Source: Melastoma dodecandrum
Lineage: Eukaryota; Streptophyta; Magnoliopsida; Myrtales; Melastomataceae
Length of the DNA: 64,000 nucleotides
NCBI GenBank assembly: GCA_029817715.1
Contig: JARUPY010000099.1
Location: 1-64,000 of the forward strand
Direction: 5' to 3'
The first letter of the stretch is position 1, and every line of letters begins with the position of its first letter. The notes beneath the pieces were generated by a model. The model was not told the origin of the DNA and did not search any database. It saw only the letters and a program-made list of their open reading frames with translations. A program made the position numbers and the translations under genes. This document shows positions 35,980-48,544 of the stretch, piece by piece.

Positions 35980-38310
35980 ATGGCCAACACCAATCCCCTT
36001 CTCCTTTTCCTCTTCTCCTTCTTCCTCGTATCCTCTCTGATCACCCCCTCCTCCTCCCGACAACAACCCCACCACCAGACATTCATCGTCCATGTCTCCC
36101 CTCATCTCCACATCAGCTCCTCCGCCACTCCCCTCCATAGCTACTACGCTTCCCTCCTCGATTCCCTCCCCCGGTCCCTCTCCCCCTCCCCTGCCGAGCT
36201 CCTCTACTCCTACTCCTGTGTAGCTTCCGGGTTCTCTGCCGCCCTATCCCCCGACCAGGCCGACGCCCTCCGTCAGATCCCTGGGATCGTATCTGTCGTG
36301 CCGGATGCCATCCGCCACGTCCATACCACGCGGACGCCGCGTTTCCTCGGCCTTGATGAGTCCTCGGGGATCTGGCCGAATTCCGACTTTGCGGAGGATG
36401 TTATCGTTGGGGTCCTCGACACCGGAATTTGGCCCGAGAGGCAGAGCTTCTCGGACACAGGGTTGGGACCTGTCCCGGAGCGGTGGAAGGGCGGATGCGA
36501 GTCGGGGAACGGGTTTGGCCCCTGTACTAGGAAGGTGATTGGGGCGAGGGCGTTTTACAGGGGTTATGAGGCGTACCTGCAGCATCCAATTGATGAGACC
36601 GTGGAGTTCAAGTCCCCCAGGGACACAGAGGGGCATGGGACGCACACCGCGTCAACTGCAGCCGGATCGATTGTGGCCAATGCGAGCTTCTATGGTTACG
36701 CGGCGGGGACGGCCAGAGGTATGGCTAGTAAGGCTAGGATTGCCGCGTATAAGATTTGTTGGAAATTAGGGTGTTTCGATTCGGATATATTAGCCGCCAT
36801 GGATCAGGCCGTTGCTGATGGAGTAGACATCATTTCATTGTCGGTTGGGGCTACCGGGTACGCTCCCCAGTATTATCACGACTCGATCGCTATAGGCGCT
36901 TTTGGGGCTGCACGACATGGAGTTGTTGTGTCGTGCTCAGCTGGGAACTCAGGACCTGGACAGTTCACCGCTGTGAATATTGCCCCGTGGATTTTGACCG
37001 TTGGGGCTTCTACAATCGATAGAGAATTCCCGGCGGATGTCATCTTAGGTGATGGCAGGGTCTTCGGCGGTGTTTCCCTGTACACTGGGAAGGCCCTGGG
37101 AGATGGGAAGTTGCCATTGGTTTACGGTGGGGATTGTGGTAGCAAGTTCTGTTACCCAGGGGACTTGGATCCAAGCAAGGTTGCTGGAAAAATCGTCATT
37201 TGTGACAGAGGGGGCAATGCAAGGGTCGAGAAGGGTAGTGCGGTGAAGCTCGCTGGCGGCGTCGGAATGATTCTTGCTAATACTGCCGATAGTGGTGAAG
37301 AGTTGATTGCGGATTCACACTTAATTCCCGCAACAATGGTTGGGGAGATTGCAGGGAATAACATCCGAGCGTATGTTAAAGACGATCATTCCCCGACGGC
37401 CGAGATCTTGTTCCATGGGACTGCCACTGGGCCTTCTCCACCTTCTCCCAAAGTTGCATCCTTCTCCAGCCGTGGTCCGAACCACCTCACGGCGGAAATT
37501 CTGAAGCCCGATGTAATTGCTCCAGGTGTAAACATCTTGGCCGCTTGGACAGGGTTCAATGGACCCACCGACCTGGATATCGACCCGAGAAGGGTTGAGT
37601 TCAATATAATCTCAGGCACATCGATGTCGTGTCCTCATGTGAGCGGTTTGGCCGCATTGCTAAGGAAGGCGTACCCGAGCTGGAGCCCAGCCGCGATAAA
37701 ATCCGCCCTTATGACGACTGCATACAGTGTAGATAACTCAGGGATGAACATCAAGGATCTTGGCAGCGGGGAAGAGTCGAACCCTTTTATCCACGGGGCG
37801 GGGCATGTGGACCCGAACCGTGCTCTCAACCCAGGATTGGTTTATGACATCGACGTGCAGGACTACGTCGGTTTCCTCTGTTCCATCGGATATGATGCTA
37901 ACCAAATCTCGGTTTTCCTGAGAGAACCCACGAGTCTCTCTGTCTGCCTCAACAAGTTGACGAGGCCAGGAGAGCTGAACTACCCGTCATTCGCGGTGCT
38001 CTTCGAATCCACGAGCGACACGGTGAGTTACAAGAGGACGGTCAAGAATGTGGGTAGCTCGGCTGACACCGTCTATCGTGTCGAGGTGAGCACTCTCCCA
38101 GGTGTGGAAGTTGTTGTCTCTCCTAGAGAGCTAGTCTTCAGCGAAGAGAGCCAGATTCTATCCTACGAGGTAACATTTTCCAGCATCCTGTCGGGACTCT
38201 CTGTTTACGCCCCGCCGAGCTTCGGGTCCATACTGTGGACGGATGGGACACACCGAGTGAGGAGCCCCGTTGCAGTTAGGTGGCGCATGGCTTTCGCTCA
38301 ATCCATGTAG
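35980..38310 (+). CDS. SBT1.4: Subtilisin-like serine protease, SBT1.4 type
   Basis: Secreted S8 protease of 776 residues in one exon, as is usual for the SBT1 subfamily. Order: signal peptide about 1-26, I9 propeptide about 33-117 (TFIVHVS to VHTTRTP), S8 domain from about 118 with catalytic Asp147 (GVLDTGIWPE), His219 (GHGTHTAST) and Ser548 (GTSMSCPHVSG), oxyanion-hole Asn323 (SAGNSGPG), a PA insert about 370-480, and the C-terminal fibronectin III-like domain ending near 776. The sequence VVPDAIRHVHTTRTPRFLGL resembles Arabidopsis SBT1.4 (SASP, senescence-associated) most closely, from memory. Expected to act in the cell wall or apoplast. The frame is fully open with no frameshift. Confidence 0.95.
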   Translation: MANTNPLLLFLFSFFLVSSLITPSSSRQQPHHQTFIVHVSPHLHISSSATPLHSYYASLLDSLPRSLSPSPAELLYSYSCVASGFSAALSPDQADALRQIPGIVSVVPDAIRHVHTTRTPRFLGLDESSGIWPNSDFAEDVIVGVLDTGIWPERQSFSDTGLGPVPERWKGGCESGNGFGPCTRKVIGARAFYRGYEAYLQHPIDETVEFKSPRDTEGHGTHTASTAAGSIVANASFYGYAAGTARGMASKARIAAYKICWKLGCFDSDILAAMDQAVADGVDIISLSVGATGYAPQYYHDSIAIGAFGAARHGVVVSCSAGNSGPGQFTAVNIAPWILTVGASTIDREFPADVILGDGRVFGGVSLYTGKALGDGKLPLVYGGDCGSKFCYPGDLDPSKVAGKIVICDRGGNARVEKGSAVKLAGGVGMILANTADSGEELIADSHLIPATMVGEIAGNNIRAYVKDDHSPTAEILFHGTATGPSPPSPKVASFSSRGPNHLTAEILKPDVIAPGVNILAAWTGFNGPTDLDIDPRRVEFNIISGTSMSCPHVSGLAALLRKAYPSWSPAAIKSALMTTAYSVDNSGMNIKDLGSGEESNPFIHGAGHVDPNRALNPGLVYDIDVQDYVGFLCSIGYDANQISVFLREPTSLSVCLNKLTRPGELNYPSFAVLFESTSDTVSYKRTVKNVGSSADTVYRVEVSTLPGVEVVVSPRELVFSEESQILSYEVTFSSILSGLSVYAPPSFGSILWTDGTHRVRSPVAVRWRMAFAQSM

Positions 38311-39751
38311 ATATGGTTCGAGAATGTTCCGCGAGGCGGCGAGGAGTGGCCGAAGCCAAGGCGATTCGCGGGGAAGCTTTTCTCTTTAGGTTCGGTTACT
38401 ACGTAAAATAATATGCCTCCGGTGTGCCAGAAAGGATTGTGTTTATATTTCTCTCGTATATGTCCCAATGACGTTGTTTTTGTGCCAAATGGAATTAGCG
38501 ACAAATAATCCTTCCTAAGGTTTTTGCTTAAAACATCGTAAGTGACTAAGCATCGGACAAAAATATGGAAATGCCGGCAATAAAATCGGACGAGCGGCAC
38601 CAACAACGTCGTATGTATTGTCTTGGAAGCATGACACAATTTATATATTTTAGCTCTATTTTTTTAAGATTATTTTCTTCATTTTATGTCAATTGATTTT
38701 CTTCAACACACTAAAACCGTGGCTTCGTGCGAAAATATTTAGCAAAATTGAATCGGTAATTTTAAAATACACGAAATAATATCCCGAAATCGGAGTTAGT
38801 AATTCGATTTCGCTTCGATTAACGTTATCAAATCTGATTTCTAAGTTAGCTTCTTATTCGGAGTTGACAACGATTTACGGTCACATGATTACAAGAAATT
38901 TGAATATCAAAATTCGTAACTCCGAAAATGAGAAATTCGGATTTGGTAACTCCGATTTCCTGTGACATGACAAGAAAATGGAATATCGAAATTTTAAACT
39001 CATCTGACGTGCTAAATTCAATTTCGGACTAATATTTAACGAATTTTAAAATAGTCTTGCACTATTTCACAGGATATTTTTCCAACCAACCTTGTCGAAC
39101 TCATAAACGGGAGGGTTAATTAGTAGTGAGATGAAACGATGTTTAAAATAGTAGAGGACAAATAGGAGAATTGGGATTGGGGAGGGTATCCTCATTGCAG
39201 CATCAAAATGAGAAGATGCCACTCCTTAATGATATTAATTTAATCAATCTAATAAATACAAAGTTGGGTCCATGTTATATCACATTTCCCCCCGACTATA
39301 GTACAAGCATCCCCACACCATTGATTAAATTAATGACTCTACTAAGTCACATACATAGTTTTGGTACCACTGACATGTCCTTGTGCCCCCGAATATCACG
39401 ACTTTTACGTATCAGAGGCAAGGATCTCCTAAACAACGCAATCGATCAGCAGCACTTGGGCAATATCACGACGTGATCGTTGATAACTAACTGATAATAT
39501 ATACACCAATACGTGAAGAAGGGTCTAATGATAATGTTACATTAAGTATGTTGTTTTTATATATACACGAATGACGTCAATGGAAATGAAAATGATGGCC
39601 TTTTGCTTTAAATATTTGTTTGGTCCACCGCAACCAAATCTCTCCTCCCCTCCCCCAAATTATTCTTTTTTCCCGGTTATATAATTACTACCTAACATCC
39701 CTCCCTTCCCCCCCACAACACCTTCGCAACACAACTTCTCATCATCATACA
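38311..39751. other. AT-rich spacer after SBT1
   Basis: Holds the SBT1 3' UTR. At about 38780-38990 there is a stretch with repeated AACTCCGATTTC, AATTCGTAACTCCG and similar words in both orientations, suggesting a small decayed repeat. No gene found. Confidence 0.5.
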
Positions 39752-40111
39752 ATGGATCGAAACGATCTCGTCTACCGGTGGCGTCCCCGGAGGAGGGCCA
39801 TTCGGATCCGCCCGCGGAAGCTCCCCACAGTCCGGCTGGGAGGGAAGAGCCGCCAGAGGAAGGGTGGCCTCGTGTTGGCAAGGTCGATATGGCGGAAGAT
39901 GAGGATGAGGTGGCTGAGGTTGAGGTACTCTACCATCCTAAGGAAGCTGAAGGAGCTGTATAGGCAGATGATACGGGACATTGTCGACGCCGGGGCGTCG
40001 TACGATGTGTTCCAGCAGAGGGTCCTCATGGAGGCAGCTTGCGCTGTCCCCGTTGGCGTCGGCCTCAACAGCTTCCCTACCGTGGCAAGGCAAAGAGCCA
40101 TTATCATGTGA
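39752..40111 (+). CDS. Small Arg-rich plant protein of unknown function
   Basis: Single-exon frame of 119 residues starting MDRNDLVYRW. The open frame extends upstream, but the first good Met is at 39752 after a CA-rich leader. The N-terminal half is strongly basic (RRRAIRIRPRKLPTVRLGGK). It is followed by a helical Arg/Leu segment, WRKMRMRWLRLRYSTILRKL, and the C-terminal RDIVDAGASYDVFQQRVLME. This layout resembles small plant-specific proteins I have seen annotated as uncharacterised; I assign no function. GC content is higher than in flanking DNA, supporting a real gene. Confidence 0.65.
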   Translation: MDRNDLVYRWRPRRRAIRIRPRKLPTVRLGGKSRQRKGGLVLARSIWRKMRMRWLRLRYSTILRKLKELYRQMIRDIVDAGASYDVFQQRVLMEAACAVPVGVGLNSFPTVARQRAIIM

Positions 40112-41937
40112 TTTTTTTTTTTGCGTATTATTATTAATAATAATGGATATGAAAAATTTCCGAGTCTGAAGGTAAACTTAAATCCCTTTTAACCTTATCA
40201 TCATCGTCATCGTCATCGCCTTCTCTTTATGTGGTTATTATCACTATCCATGTAGAATATTTAGGCAAAAATATACACTATTTGTTTCTAGTTATGCTAT
40301 TTGACTAAATAATCGAGTTTTCCACATATAAAAAAAAATGTTTATGTCACCTAATTTGGACCTCATGTTTAGGTGACATCTCACACCACATCTACCAGAA
40401 AATGAACCAAAATAAATAAATAAATAAGAGTAAAGCAGTAGCCACGTGAAATGTTCAGTCATGGTCATGCTCGTTTAATATGCGTGTTTGGTTTCTCTTG
40501 GTTCTGTAAATGGGTAGTAAATGTTATGTGGTTTGAATTTGGTACCCGAATGTAATGAATTGGACAGTATTTTCTCATAATTAAGGGATTTCTGGATTGG
40601 TTCAAAGATTCTGTCCAATTCTGACCTAATAAATCAATATAACTTACGACCCCGTAATGCGATCACTTAAATTCAAATATAAAATCTCTTAAATACATCT
40701 TCGTGCCCTTATCATTCAAATGTACACTTAAAAAAAAACCAGACGGTATATGAAATCAAACTTAAATGGGAGGACCCAAAATTCATACAAATCATGTTCG
40801 ATGTCAATACTTTTGCTTGAATTTTTTTACTCTATCCCTCGGTTGTCTTCTTTTTTCTTCGGGGCACATCGATGTCAGTGCTATACATGTGAGTACGACT
40901 CCATTGTTTTAATAGTTAACTCCCCATGTCTGCTGGCAACGTTGAGTGAATGAATGGAGGAACAGATATATAATTTCTGACAAGGTAGACTACGCATTGG
41001 TTGAGGGGATTGATTGCTACCGATTGGGGTTCACAAATAACGACGAAGGCAAGGACGTATGAATTGGCACCAGGTTGGCTCATGAATTGTAGATCCCCTT
41101 TCTCAGCTGTATTTTCACGAGCATCGACACACTTGTGCCACCGACTACTCATTGTTACAAATTTTGTATCAACGTCTCATAGCAACGTTCCTGGTAGAAA
41201 AAGGTCTTTTGCTAATAAAAAAAAAAGTAATTTCAGACCCCCCTCTGAAATCACGGACGAAATATGATTTTTTAATAGTAGTTTTAAAATTTCTTGAATA
41301 ATGTCTCTGAATTGGTGTTTGAAATCTCCATTTTATTCTTTAAGGAAATTAATTTATATTTAAAACGCTAATTTTCCCAAAAATAGAGAAATTGGTGTTT
41401 GAAATGATATTTTTTTTTTCAAAATTTCAAACAAAATAGAGCTATTTCGTAAAAGAATTTCAAAACTTTGGAACTGGAATATTTTTTCCGTTATTAAAAC
41501 AAAACCCAAGTTGGGACTTCCTCCTAAATTGGAAAAATTCATGCCATATTTCAAGTATTAACTTTGCAATTTCGTGTTGTTATATAAATTTAATCAAAAT
41601 GCGTACTGACTATGATAACTAAAATATACACTTCATCCACATGGGGGCGATTACTTTATGTTATCTTCGAGCTTATACTTCCGAAGCAATCATCATCGGT
41701 CTAATCACTAAGGAAAGCGACAAATCTTGCGTTCATCATCCACATCTCCCCCCCCCCCTCTCGAGAAAAATTAAATGTCATTCTTGACATTAAGTTCCTT
41801 GACAACTCATTCTCTGTTGACCCTCTCTTTTCATTTCTTGTGTGGGTTGCAAATCACAATCATCACCAAATTTGATGAAAGAAAAGATTTGAGAGCTATT
41901 AGGATTAATTAACCAATTACAAAATGATGTCTAGATT

Positions 41938-41965
41938 CCCCCCCCCCCCCCCCCCCCCCCCCCCC
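41938..41965. repeat. (C)28 homopolymer
   Basis: An uninterrupted run of C, followed by TACTTTGG. Its length is unreliable for technical reasons. Confidence 0.9.
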
Positions 41966-44012
41966 TACTTTGGACTCTCTTTTGTAAGTTTTTAATATAT
42001 AGGGTTTCTTTTTTGGGTTGATTAATGAAATAAAAGAACTCGTGAAATGACTCCATTCCTCCTTCACGAGAGGAGTTTTAGGCCCAGAGTTTTATGACCA
42101 ATCTTTTATTATATCCCCATGAATGAATGGATGACGATGCAGCGTGACATTTCGGAACGCCCTTTAGATTGTTCTGCTAAAAGCCCGTGGGCTCACCCAA
42201 AACTAAATTAAAGGGTTTTTGCATGGCCCTGTTAAGTCGCGAAAATAGTTCACGAAACATGATCGAAGGTTATAAAAATTATTGACTAATACCCTAGATC
42301 AGGGTTTCAAACATTGCTTGAATTTGAAACACAGATTTCAACGTCCTAAAAGGAAGTCGGCAAACACCGATTTTTCCATTTTTCTAGTACTAAACCAGTG
42401 TTTGCGGAAAAATGTTACGGGCGTACCTCATCGTGTCTGAAGGAAAAGAAAAAACAGCACGAGAAAAATGTGACGTGAACAGAGTTATTTGACGATCGGT
42501 CGATGAACAAAAATCCAGCATTACTTTAACTCTTTTAGATTAGGTAAAATGACGTCTCGATGACAAATTACTGGAGGAGGAGAAAGATTCCTTTGGAACG
42601 ACGTGCAAATGATAGCTCTGAAAGAAACTCACTCCCCTGGAAAAAGAAAATGAGCAAATAAGTCGCCATCATCAGATTTGTTTAATCCCCACGTGAATTA
42701 TTGTTAGTGGCCGGTGTAAAGACATTTGTTTTTTTTTTAAAACATGGAGGAATGGAAACAGCGCTATGGAACCGGAGATAGGTTGCTTAGGACGTCCGTT
42801 TGACCTGCCTACGCGGCCGCGAACTGGGCTGGGTCAACTATCCACATACATACGTCTGACAGGGATAACGAAATGCAAAGACTGCATCCGCTGGCTGTGC
42901 CGGATTGGGGACCGTCCTCCACCGTCCACGATCGGGGACTTCAACCACGATTGACAAAGCCTTTATTCAATTTTGGACGGAATGCCTTTTGATTTGATAC
43001 CGGTTTCACATGACATTGTCTGTCGCCCCTGTGCTGCGGTCCTAAGCGCGGGCGCGGGCTTTACTTGACCCCTTATTCTTCCACGAGCTCCGGGAGACAC
43101 TTTTTGGAGCATGCAACTAATAGGGTTTGTTTTGGCCGTCCGCGACATTTACAACAGGAAACCAAGGCAACCTAATATGTATATCAAAGCCTAGCGCGAG
43201 TGCCCGATTTCAGCCGGAAGCAAGAGAACTCTCGAAGTCGGTGCGGCGAAGTCCACCGTCATTACAATAGAAAGGCATCGTCCGTTGCATAAGATATTTC
43301 TCCAAAAAAAAAACATACCACACACTACTCTACAGATTGCAGTTGATTTTATTATATTTGTGGGAGAGGCGACCATCTGCTTTTCCAGCCCCACCCTATT
43401 CCCGTCGAAACCATTCAACTTCATTGATATGACATAAAGTCATATATAATGGACCCACCCACCCCTCCACAATCACATTTAGTGGATCCTCTTTTTTTCT
43501 TCCTTATTCTCCTCCGGTTTTAGCTTTGGAGAGGGTTTTATTTTATTTATCTCGGCGTTGTTCTATATTTATGTACAGACCATGCCCACTATTTCCGCCT
43601 ACGTCAAGGACAGCCGACATTAGTCGGAAGAACGTATAATAAAAAATAAATGAAATAGAATGAAATTCATCGTCCTGACTGACATGCTTATGGAGGGACT
43701 ACACGTCTCAACACTAAACAGAGAGAGGGAGTCATTTTCTTTCCTTTTGCCAATCGATCCATGGAAATGGACAACCACCAACTCGTTGCTCTTTTTTAAG
43801 CAAAGATCTACGGCACATATTCCTTCACTCCTCGCTTCTTCTTTTGAATTCTATCTTGGTAGGGCCAGACCACCCCAAGATACATTTAACTTTATATATT
43901 TGCAACTTGGGCATTTCTCTTTATGACAGACATATCATGATCCACCAAAATAGCAAACATGCCTTTCCCCCCACTTAGAGTTTTTTCTTTTTAAAAAAAG
44001 ATGAGGAGAACA

Positions 44013-44035
44013 CCCCCCCCCCCCCCCCCCCCCCC
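44013..44035. repeat. (C)23 homopolymer
   Basis: An uninterrupted C run after GAGAACA. It is the third long C tract of the window. Confidence 0.9.
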
Positions 44036-45039
44036 TATCATCCTACAACCACAAACTCGTGCGATATTTCTAATAATATCCCCCATAAATACAATAAATT
44101 TACTCCAATCCCTCATCTAATCAAATCTCGTAATGCTCAATATCTGCCTAATTTTTTGTATGATCATATTTTAAAATAAATGATTGCATTTTGACTTGAT
44201 TTATTCATCATATGACGACGTGATGATTGACTATACTCGTTAAAAGGAGAATTAATTATTACATTTTGTATCCTTTCTCTCTTTATTTTTATTATTCTGG
44301 TTCAGGTCGGAGTCAAAACGACGAATTCACGTGTTTGACCCTTCTCTTATGATTCACGAACTCAACTAAACCAATCTCAGCCCTATTCACATACACCGCT
44401 CAGAGAAATTTATCCACATGGATTTGTATCCGACCAACATCCGATGGGTGTCATTCTCCATCCACGATCAAATAATAATGCCACATTCTTAAAAAGGGAG
44501 GGAAAAGGGAGACGGACGAAATCACTCACGATCGAGGCATATGATTCACACGATACACACAAGCTTTTTCCTTCTTGTGCTCACATTTTGTTTTTTCTCA
44601 ATTGGGAGAACCATGCCGGACTCCCTTCTCGGTGGCCTCTTTCTTTTCTTTTTTGGTTTAAAAAGGAAGAAGACCCACCACAACACAAGACATCAAATTG
44701 ACTCCTCAATGGTGTCCACTGTAACTTCCACACGTTGTATAATTGAGTAATAATATACCAACAATTCCGTTGCATTTCCAACACCCAACTCTTCCTGGCC
44801 GGCTGCATCTTTCCCTCCATATCTTGAACAATACCACGACTCACAAATGTTATTATTATTTTCTTAATTTGTGATATGATTATAGATCTCGATCACGAAT
44901 GATGGCTAGGATGGCATGCCCCGAGTCAAGCTTTGGCTCGAGGGGAAAGGAGGGAAAACACAACATCAAAGCAAGCTGAATATAAACAAAAGCAGACCCC
45001 ACCACCGACTCCAAAGATCGTGTTTCTGATTTGAGTAGA

Positions 45040-45480
45040 GAACAATTGACGAATATAATAGTTAAGTCGATTCAAAGAAACTTAATTTTTCAAAATTAGT
45101 CGACTACAAAAATCTCATCACAAAATATGATTTAGTCGACAATCGACTAAGTAGATCGATGGATAAAATCTAATTTAGTATTCGAGAAAGTCTACTTAGT
45201 TCGATGGATAAAATCTGTTTTAGTCGATGATCTGGGAGAATTCTCTATAGTGGAGAAAATCTAACTCCGATAGAGAATTCTCCCATGGAGAAAGGATTCT
45301 CCCACGATAGAGAAAATCTAACTCGGGGGGATTCTCCCATCTAATTGAAGAAAATCAAACAGTCGACTGGGACATAAATGAAAGTTGAAGGATTAAGAAT
45401 AACCGACATTGAAAATTCTCTATAAATAGAAGGCAAGATAGAAGATTCTCTACTAGTATAAGAATCCTTTCTACTACTTA
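45040..45480. repeat. Dispersed repeat with TAGTCGACT and GAGAATTCTC palindromic words
   Basis: The stretch is built from short recurring pieces: GATAAAATCTAATTTAG, TAGTCGAC, GGAGAAAATCTAACTC and GGGAGAATTCTC, partly as inverted copies. Related text, mostly in the other orientation, recurs at about 56590-56800, 58130-58400 and 61280-61520, so it is a repeat family. No coding capacity. Confidence 0.6.
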
Positions 45481-45489
45481 ATGACGGCG

Positions 45490-45545
45490 AAGACAACGAC
45501 AATAACAATAACAATAATAATAATAATAATAAAATGCCCATTTTT
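45490..45545. repeat. (AAT)n / (AAC)n microsatellite
   Basis: AACAATAACAAT grades into AATAAT repeats; another ATA-type run lies at about 45723-45743. Confidence 0.85.
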
Positions 45546-45899
45546 TATTTCCCCTTAGCACCAAGAAAGTACCAGAAGCAATAACATGATTGTGTCTCCC
45601 AATATTGTTATTTTTTTATACCAAATTAGTTAGGTGCAATTATAATACGCTAGAAATGACTCCGATATATTTCAAAACACTTCATTCCCCAATTTTGTTT
45701 TCATTTGTAATCCCAAAAAAGAATTAATAATAATAATAATAATACGCACGCCTTCTGGCGTAACAATCGCGTGTGATCCGAACAATACTAGGATTCGCTC
45801 GCCTGCGCCTATTCGGTCGGCGCCTTGACTCGTGCGTCGGGTGCTATGGAGGAGACCGAGATGGATCCTCCCTCGATTCTTAATCGGCCTGCCCGAGCT

Positions 45900-46650
45900 C
45901 TTGCCGATCGTCTCCATGCTCCTTAAGAGGCTACGGGAGAAAAGCGGAGTATGATCTGTAAAAGGAAGCTTCGGGAAGTTCCGGAGCGGCTCGTGTCGCC
46001 TTCCCCATCCATGATGGTTCCATTAAAATGTGTTTGTTGCTTAATCTAGGTAAGTTATTACGGAGTCGCCACCAACTTATTTTTATAAAAGACGGTTTAA
46101 GTCAGAAAAACCGTTGGTTCGGGGATCTTATTTACTAACTCTTACATTTCAAATGCGAAAAGATGACGTTTGCTAAAAAAAGGGTTTCTGATTAACAGAT
46201 GTTGGACTTCGATTCAGGCATCACTTCAGACTCATGTCTTTGTTTTACGGACGTTGGACCCGACTGGGCTTTTGGGCTCGAACTCATAGTTGTCGATTAA
46301 CAATCATCATGCGACAATAAAATCCTAGAAGCCTAAAAACATGCACACACAATCACAGATCATGTATTTAGATTAAAGGGAGTGGGGAAGGATGGTGACC
46401 GTGGGCCTATACACTTGGGCCCACGACCCGTTACAAGTGAAAAAAAAAAGAAAATTCAAGAGGCCCGCACCTCCCTTTGTACCTTAGGCCCAACAGAGAG
46501 GGCTTTACATCGGCCGAGCTCATCAGTTGGGGCTGCTTTCGAGACATGCTTCCACCACGGGTTTCCCCGCGTGCTTCCAGTCTTTGTGCTTTGACTTCAA
46601 AGACTCTTTTCTCCGTCTTCAGGGTCGCTTTGTTGAATCCATGGAGCCCT
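45900..46650. mobile_element. Probable Ty3/gypsy LTR-flank remnant
   Basis: GGAGTCGCCACCAACTTATT at about 46052 followed by AAAAGACGG resembles the sequence near LTRs of Tat/Ogre-type gypsy elements in plants. Adjacent text (gttggacttcgattcagg, gggcctatacacttgggccc) is repeat-like. No polyprotein found. Assignment is from memory and uncertain. Confidence 0.35.
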
Positions 46651-48544
46651 CGGTTATTTTCATGTAAATAAAAAATGAGAGTGGGTCAGAAAATTCGAAT
46701 GGAAACATGTAAACCAGTTAGAATGAACAAAGTAAGTATGAGTAAGACTTATAGGGTGTTGTGTGGCCTCCTTATGTCGATCATCCGCGATGTAGGAAGT
46801 TGTTCCTTGGTCGACAAATTCTCCATTTATTTTTCATGCAAAATAATGAGAGAATGTAGACATGTGCAAGGCATGAGTATCAATTCAATCTTTACGAAAT
46901 TGAATTGAATCGAAAAGTAAGGCATGTCTTACCGTTTGAGAAGAGGTACCAAGTTTGTCTTTGATCCTGCAAAAGTGAATGAGAGGCGCGAGTAGAATGT
47001 TCGAAACATAGAATTGAAGAACAATTTAACCAATCCTATGAACATTTCAGCAAAACGACCTAAACGAGAAAAATCATAACATTTCGTACTTTTTTTCAAA
47101 AATAATGAAACTTTACTGGCAGATAAAAAATTTAATGTAGTTTTTGCATACAAACTTTTAGGAAAGACAAACATGTAGTTTGATGCCAGCAAAAGAACAA
47201 ATATGATCATTCCAACAACATTCTGCATCACGTATGACTGCCATTGATCGTGGGCTAAAGTTGATCAAGATGAAAAATGCAAAATATGAAAGTTGTAGAC
47301 AGGTAAAAAAGGAAGCTATTCCAAGTGATTTCAGTTAATTTCGAGCAACACAGACCAAATTACGTTGCATGGAATGAGACTGACTGTCTCGTGGATGCGC
47401 GAAACAGGGTAGCATTGCTCTCCAGATTTCAGTGGCAAAAAACGTTGCCTAAATGCGTTAGTTTGAAAAAGTTGTCAACAAAGAAGTTGTTCTTCGTCAA
47501 GAAAGGAAGCCGAAAAGCCATAAATCAACTTAATACCAACAATGAGCAAGAAGTTATTTGTAAAAACACCAGGAATCAATAACAACAACGATTAATTCCA
47601 TTACAACTTGCATATATCCCAAGAAATCTGTCATAACACAGGCCACGCATGTTCAATTCCGACGCAACCAGAGGAGAGAAAGAAAGGGAATAGACCCGAC
47701 TAACTGGACGGAAGAGCAACGCCCCCGAGAGTGGACAACCGATGTCAAGCTCCACAATTCCAGTTTTCGGCCATTTCGAGCTTGTGGGTAGGGTGTGTTC
47801 ATTCACATTAACACCGAGACACAAAAAGAACGTGGTCGGCTTTACAAATACCATAGAGGGTGAGAAGAAATAAAAAAAATTCAAATCACGGTAGGGAACA
47901 AGAACGATGGACATGAGAGACCCCGAAGTTTGGATTTTTGTGTCTTGATATGTGCAGTTACCTAATTTGACGTGCGTCGAGTGTAAAAAATTGAGATATG
48001 ATTTGTTAGGTTTCATACTTATTTCCCTATTTGTGAAACTGTCCGTTATTTGACTAATTTGGTGTATTTACAATAATGACAAAAAAAGTTAAATGCAAGA
48101 TGTGTAATTTAAATGGGTGATCCCCATCCCATGTTATATGTTTGCCCAACGAGATGGTTTCGGGTATTTTGGACTCGTCCTCGACCCTTTTTTGTTTTTT
48201 TTTTAATATGTTTTTTTATACTTATAAAATTCAAAATACAGTCTAATAAATCATTTCAAGAGAAAGAATTAGTCCTCGCCTCTCCTCTCTCTCTCTCTGT
48301 GTATATATTTGATGGTGTTGAGCACTTGTTGTCCACCCCGGCATTAAGACCTTGCAGCTTTAACAGAGAGAGTCAGCAGTCAGATCGTCCTGTCCTGGTT
48401 TCATTTCATCATTCACCCAATAAAACCCAGGGATACCTTCCCCCATTTCCCAACAAGCCCTCCAACCCCACAACTGCAGAAAAGTCATTACCCCCAGAAA
48501 ACCAGCAAACAACTAAGGGGGATCAAAAAGGTCGTAACTTTGGG
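46651..48544. other. Spacer and LOX promoter/leader
   Basis: No gene was recognised; frames near 47.3-48.0 kb lack conserved features. A CT-repeat followed by GTGTATATATTTGATGG at about 48285-48316 is a plausible core promoter for the lipoxygenase gene, about 230 bp before its start codon. Confidence 0.5.
48285..48312 (+). promoter_or_regulatory. Putative core promoter of the LOX gene (CT tract and TATA-like box)
   Basis: CTCTCTCTCTCT is followed by TATATATTT. The distance to ATG at 48545 is compatible with a plant leader. Inference only. Confidence 0.4.

Larger units (their letters stand above)
40112..44900. other. AT-rich intergenic spacer with simple repeats
   Basis: No coding region is supported; short open frames lack conserved motifs. 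It holds two long C-runs (41938-41965 and 44013-44035), a TCA repeat near 40198-40216 and scattered poly-A and poly-T tracts. Confidence 0.6.
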
